25,476 nucleotides of DNA from Syntrophomonas sp. UBA5432. GTDB taxonomy: Bacteria > Bacillota > Syntrophomonadia > Syntrophomonadales > Syntrophomonadaceae. The position numbers and the translations under genes are program-made. Within the stretch, counting starts at the first letter, position 1; each line of letters opens with the position of its first letter. The notes under the pieces are model-generated. The model was not told the DNA's origin, did not search any database, and was given only the letters and a program-made list of their open reading frames with translations. Where the stretch lies: positions 1 to 25,476 of the forward strand of contig DIRQ01000073.1 in assembly GCA_002424365.1 (NCBI GenBank). The letters run 5' to 3'. Below, one piece after another: positions 22,846-25,476 of the stretch.

Positions 22846-23034
22846 TTAGAGAGCTCTTTGAACTTTACCCGAACGCAGGCACCGGCTGCAGACATAAATT
22901 CGTTTAGGAGTTCCGCCAACTGTTACCTTAACTCGCTGTAGATTTGGTTTCCACTGACGGTTGGTTCTTATATGGGAGTGGCTGTATTTCTTGCCAAAAA
23001 CCACGCTTTTTCCGCAGACTTCACATTTTGCCAT
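22846..23034 (-). CDS. rpmB: 50S ribosomal protein L28
   Basis: A 62-residue L28 with the family KCEVCGKSVVFGKKYSHSH start, RTNRQWKPNLQ and the C-terminal VCSRCLRSGKV. The CEVC and CSRC pairs are the zinc-binding cysteines of the C+ form of L28. On the minus strand the ATG follows GAGGGGG. The divergent rpmB/asp23 arrangement followed by fakA and recG is a well-known Firmicute order. Confidence 0.96.
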   Translation of the reverse strand: MAKCEVCGKSVVFGKKYSHSHIRTNRQWKPNLQRVKVTVGGTPKRIYVCSRCLRSGKVQRAL

Positions 23035-23069
23035 TATTTCTGCCCCCTCTCAATCAAGTGCACTTAAAC

Positions 23070-23098
23070 ATTTTACCAGAATGATAGACAAAGAGCAA
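23070..23098 (-). promoter_or_regulatory. promoter of rpmB
   Basis: On the minus strand TTGCTC (23098-23093), a 17-base spacer and TAAAAT (23075-23070) with an extended -10 TGG, about 36 bases before the start codon. Confidence 0.55.
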
Positions 23099-23157
23099 GA
23101 AGCAGGAATAAATATCACCTTGTAGAATAAAGAATTTAACTAATAGGAGGTAAAGCT

Positions 23158-23520
23158 ATGTATAGAATAAAGACAACCGAACTGGGTAATATTACGGTTG
23201 CAAAAGAAACAGTGGAAATGCTAGCTGGATTGGCAGCTATGGATTGCTATGGTCTAGTTGGCATGGTAGCTCAGGATATTCAATCTGGTATAACTAGTAT
23301 TCTAGGTATCGAATCTATCCGCAAAGGGGTTTCAGTACGTAGTTCCGAGAATGGACTGGTTGTGGATGTATATGTTATAGTCGGTTATGGTGTTAAAATC
23401 AAGGAAGTAGCCAACAATGTAATGCAAAAGGTTAGCTATTTTCTCAGAAACAATGCTGGACTAGAGGTTGCTACCGTTAATGTAAATGTTAAAGGGGTAA
23501 GAGTCCTCGGAGAGAAATAG
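23158..23520 (+). CDS. Asp23/Gls24 family envelope stress protein
   Basis: A 120-residue Asp23/Gls24 (YloU-like) protein. The family pattern is visible in GNITVAKETVEMLAGLAAMDCYG, a variable linker, then GLVVDVYVIVGYGVKIKEVANNV and the C-terminal VNVNVKGVRVL. Members are soluble or membrane-tethered proteins linked to alkaline/cell-envelope stress, and in this gene order are usually paired with fakA. Biochemical function is not established by sequence. ATG 23158 follows AGGAGG. Its stop abuts the ribosome site of fakA, so both are one transcript. Confidence 0.92.
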   Translation: MYRIKTTELGNITVAKETVEMLAGLAAMDCYGLVGMVAQDIQSGITSILGIESIRKGVSVRSSENGLVVDVYVIVGYGVKIKEVANNVMQKVSYFLRNNAGLEVATVNVNVKGVRVLGEK

Positions 23521-23534
23521 GGAGGATAATACAT

Positions 23535-25166
23535 TTGAGTTTGCTCTATATTAATGGAAATGATTTGGTCAGAAGCATTAAAGCAGGTTGTATAAAGCTT
23601 GAACATAATAGGGATAGTGTAGACCTACTGAATGTCTTTCCCGTACCTGATGGTGATACTGGTACTAATATGTATTTGACCTTGTTATCAGCAGTTAAAG
23701 AAGGAGAAAAAAATTTAAATCAGCCATTGAGTAAAGTAGCTCGGGCTATATCTATGGGTTCCTTAATGGGAGCCCGGGGTAATTCTGGTGTTATCCTCTC
23801 CCAGGTTTTTCGCGGCTTTGCCCGGACGCTGGAAGGTAAGGAAACAGCAAACGCTTTGGATTTGGCTTTAGCCCTTAAATCAGGTGCCCAGACTGCCTAT
23901 GAGGCAGTTATGAAACCAGTTGAAGGAACTATTCTTACCGTTATAAGAGAAATAGCAGCTGCCTGTGAAACGGAAGCGAATAAAGATAGTGATATAGTAG
24001 CCACTCTTTTGACAGGTATTGCTGTCGGCTATACCACTCTTGAGAGAACCCCATCTCTACTGCCCATCTTAAAAGAGGCGGGAGTGGTAGACGCTGGAGG
24101 CCAAGGGTTAATCTACTTTCTAGAAGGAATGGTTGAAGGACTGGCCCATGAAAAAGAAATAGCACTAAGTGATTATCGGGAAAGAATGGCGCCGGTAGCT
24201 CAAGATAAGGTTACTCGCCAAGATATTAAACTGGAATTTCAGTATTGCACCGAGGTTCTAATAAAAGGCCTGGAAATGAGTACTGAGGATATTAAAGACC
24301 ATCTACGGCCATTAGGAGATTCCATGCTGGTAGTTGGAGACGAAGAACTGGTTAAGGTTCATATTCATTCCAATCACCCCGGTAAGGTACTGGAGACTTG
24401 TCTGCAGTGGGGCCAGTTAAGCGATATCAAGATTAATAATATGTTGGAAGAAGTCCATGAACATATTAGCAACTGGGAAACTATAGGGTTACCCAATATC
24501 GCTAAACCTAAAAAGTTAGGTTTAGTGGCGGTTGGGATTGGCGAAGGGATTATCGAAGTATTAAAGAGTCTGGGAGTGGATATAGTGGTTGAAGGCGGCC
24601 AAACTATGAACCCCAGTACTGAAGACCTGTTAAATGCATGTAATGAAGTCAATGCTGAATCGGTAATAATCTTTCCCAACAACAGTAATATAATTATGGC
24701 AGCACAGCAGGTGGTAGAGTTATGTGACAAACAGGTGGTGGTTGTTCCTACCAAGTCTATAATGCAGGCTATTACTGCTTTGATAGCTTATGATCCTGAA
24801 GGCGAGACCGAGGAAATTGCCACTGCTATGATAGATGAGATGCAACAGGTTAAATATGCTGAAGTAACCCATGCGGTTCGGGATTCTTCTATAAATGGCC
24901 TTAGCATCAAAGACGGAGATATTATTGGCATTCTGGGTGGTGAAATCACTGTGACCAGCAGTGATCCTGAAGATGTTCTCCTAAAACTATTGGAGCAAAT
25001 GGTGGACGATGACAGCAGCTTAATAACCTTTTTCTTTGGTGATGAGATTAGCGAGGACGAGGCTAGTAAGGTTAATGATACTATAGTGGAGCGCTATTCC
25101 GACTGTGATGTGGAATATCATTTTGGCGGTCAGCCCCATTATAGCTACCTGGTATCGGTAGAATAG
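23535..25166 (+). CDS. fakA: fatty acid kinase catalytic subunit FakA (DAK2/DhaL-like)
   Basis: A 543-residue YloV/FakA protein. The N-terminal DhaL-type ATP-binding domain (about 10-205) has FPVPDGDTGTNM with metal-binding Asp39 and Asp41, MGARGNSGVILSQVFRGFA and VDAGGQGL. The middle and C-terminal parts are the FakA regions that contact the fatty-acid carrier FakB. The known role is phosphorylation of FakB-bound fatty acids for incorporation into phospholipid. No FakB (DegV) gene is in the window. Start TTG 23535 follows GGGAGG at 23520-23525, which overlaps the asp23 stop. A terminator lies 11 bases after its end. Confidence 0.93.
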   Translation: MSLLYINGNDLVRSIKAGCIKLEHNRDSVDLLNVFPVPDGDTGTNMYLTLLSAVKEGEKNLNQPLSKVARAISMGSLMGARGNSGVILSQVFRGFARTLEGKETANALDLALALKSGAQTAYEAVMKPVEGTILTVIREIAAACETEANKDSDIVATLLTGIAVGYTTLERTPSLLPILKEAGVVDAGGQGLIYFLEGMVEGLAHEKEIALSDYRERMAPVAQDKVTRQDIKLEFQYCTEVLIKGLEMSTEDIKDHLRPLGDSMLVVGDEELVKVHIHSNHPGKVLETCLQWGQLSDIKINNMLEEVHEHISNWETIGLPNIAKPKKLGLVAVGIGEGIIEVLKSLGVDIVVEGGQTMNPSTEDLLNACNEVNAESVIIFPNNSNIIMAAQQVVELCDKQVVVVPTKSIMQAITALIAYDPEGETEEIATAMIDEMQQVKYAEVTHAVRDSSINGLSIKDGDIIGILGGEITVTSSDPEDVLLKLLEQMVDDDSSLITFFFGDEISEDEASKVNDTIVERYSDCDVEYHFGGQPHYSYLVSVE

Positions 25167-25177
25167 GTTGTTAATAG

Positions 25178-25216
25178 AGGCAGAAAAATGGGAAGTTCCT
25201 ATTTTTCTGCCTTTTT
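25178..25216 (+). terminator. intrinsic terminator after fakA
   Basis: AGGCAGAAAAAT (25178-25189) and ATTTTTCTGCCT (25201-25212) form a 12-bp stem with an 11-base loop, followed by four more Ts. Confidence 0.88.
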
Positions 25217-25234
25217 GCAATAGTTATTTTATTA

Positions 25235-25250
25235 GACACTGAAGAACACT
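25235..25250 (+). repeat. dispersed intergenic repeat, copy 2
   Basis: GACACTGAAGAACACT, identical to 7458-7473. Both copies are followed by a T/AA-rich stretch. Confidence 0.6.
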
Positions 25251-25295
25251 GAAATTTTTCTAAGTTTTTTTAACGCGTATAACGCGCATTTTTTA

Positions 25296-25313
25296 GACAC
25301 GGAAGACATTGAC
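25296..25313 (+). repeat. dispersed intergenic repeat, diverged copy 3
   Basis: GACACGGAAGACATTGAC resembles copy 2, which lies 61 bases upstream in the same gap. Between them AACGCG occurs twice in tandem (around 25272-25286). Confidence 0.45.
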
Positions 25314-25375
25314 AACTATGAAGGATATTGAATTCTTCAATAATTCTCAATTCTTAATTCATAGTGGAGGTTATT

Positions 25376-25476
25376 ATGGACAGGCTCTTGGAAGACCTTC
25401 AATATATAAAAGGAGTAGGTCCTAAAAGAAGCAGACAATTAAAGCGCCTGGGTCTGGATACGGTTTTTGACCTCCT
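25376..25476 (+). CDS. recG: ATP-dependent DNA helicase RecG, N-terminal fragment
   Basis: The first 34 residues of a gene that runs off the window. The visible sequence, LQYIKGVGPKRSRQLKRLG and then TVFDLL, is the N-terminal helix-hairpin-helix-like element typical of RecG, which remodels stalled replication forks and branched DNA. ATG 25376 follows GTGGAGG at 25364-25370. The position after asp23-fakA agrees with the conserved Firmicute order, although the L-serine dehydratase genes found between them in Bacillus are missing. Confidence 0.88.
   Translation, partial: MDRLLEDLQYIKGVGPKRSRQLKRLGLDTVFDL

Noticed and set aside
25217..25375. CRISPR-like array in the repeat-rich gap
   Set aside because: Repeat units are only 16-18 bases, two or three in number and diverged, with no regular spacers or cas genes.

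Overview
The window reads as one continuous stretch of a low-to-moderate GC Clostridia chromosome. It most resembles a Syntrophomonas-type syntrophic fatty-acid oxidiser (inference). The reasons are an EtfB-EtfA-membrane Fe-S oxidoreductase cluster followed by a thiolase and a short-chain acyl-CoA dehydrogenase, a siroheme-dependent (Ahb) heme gene set, and the typical Firmicute order rpmB (divergent)-asp23-fakA-recG. No tRNA, rRNA, CRISPR array, transposase, prophage or defence gene was recognised.

Layout. 1-261 is upstream DNA without a supported gene. 262-2651 (+) holds a UbiX flavin prenyltransferase, a long-chain polyprenyl diphosphate synthase and TatC; the first two fit quinone synthesis. 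2689-2996 is a single-gene tatA unit with its own promoter and terminator. 3022-7376 (+) is a tightly overlapping tetrapyrrole operon: precorrin-2 dehydrogenase/ferrochelatase, hemA, hemC and a cobA-hemD fusion. After a 154-base gap, 7531-12784 (+) carries two radical SAM/SPASM proteins (AhbC- and AhbD-like), the two Lrp-fold siroheme decarboxylase subunits (AhbA/AhbB), hemL and an orphan cheR. hemB is the only step from glutamyl-tRNA to heme that is not encoded here.

13046-17018 (+) encodes EtfB, EtfA and a 710-residue membrane protein with a cytochrome b-like N-terminus, two ferredoxin-type Fe-S motifs and two CCG domains (an EtfAB:menaquinone oxidoreductase, EMO type), ending at a strong terminator. 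17252-18436 is an acetyl-CoA acetyltransferase with a good promoter, and 18542-19708 an acyl-CoA dehydrogenase, also followed by a strong terminator. 19799-20290 is coaD. Minus-strand genes follow: a secreted peptidoglycan-binding/3D-domain protein (20330-20947) and a gamma-carbonic-anhydrase-like hexapeptide protein (21266-21796), the latter divergent from hslO (21939-22829, +). rpmB (22846-23034, -) shares a terminator with hslO. asp23, fakA and the first 34 codons of recG close the window.

How it fits together (inference). Acyl-CoA dehydrogenase gives electrons to EtfAB, and the membrane oxidoreductase passes them to a menaquinone pool. That enzyme probably needs heme b, which the Ahb pathway next door would supply; the UbiX and prenyl synthase genes would help build the quinone. 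The families are known. The details worth a second look are a missing CCG cysteine in the membrane oxidoreductase, RNA hairpins ahead of its gene, the missing hemB and a dispersed intergenic repeat.
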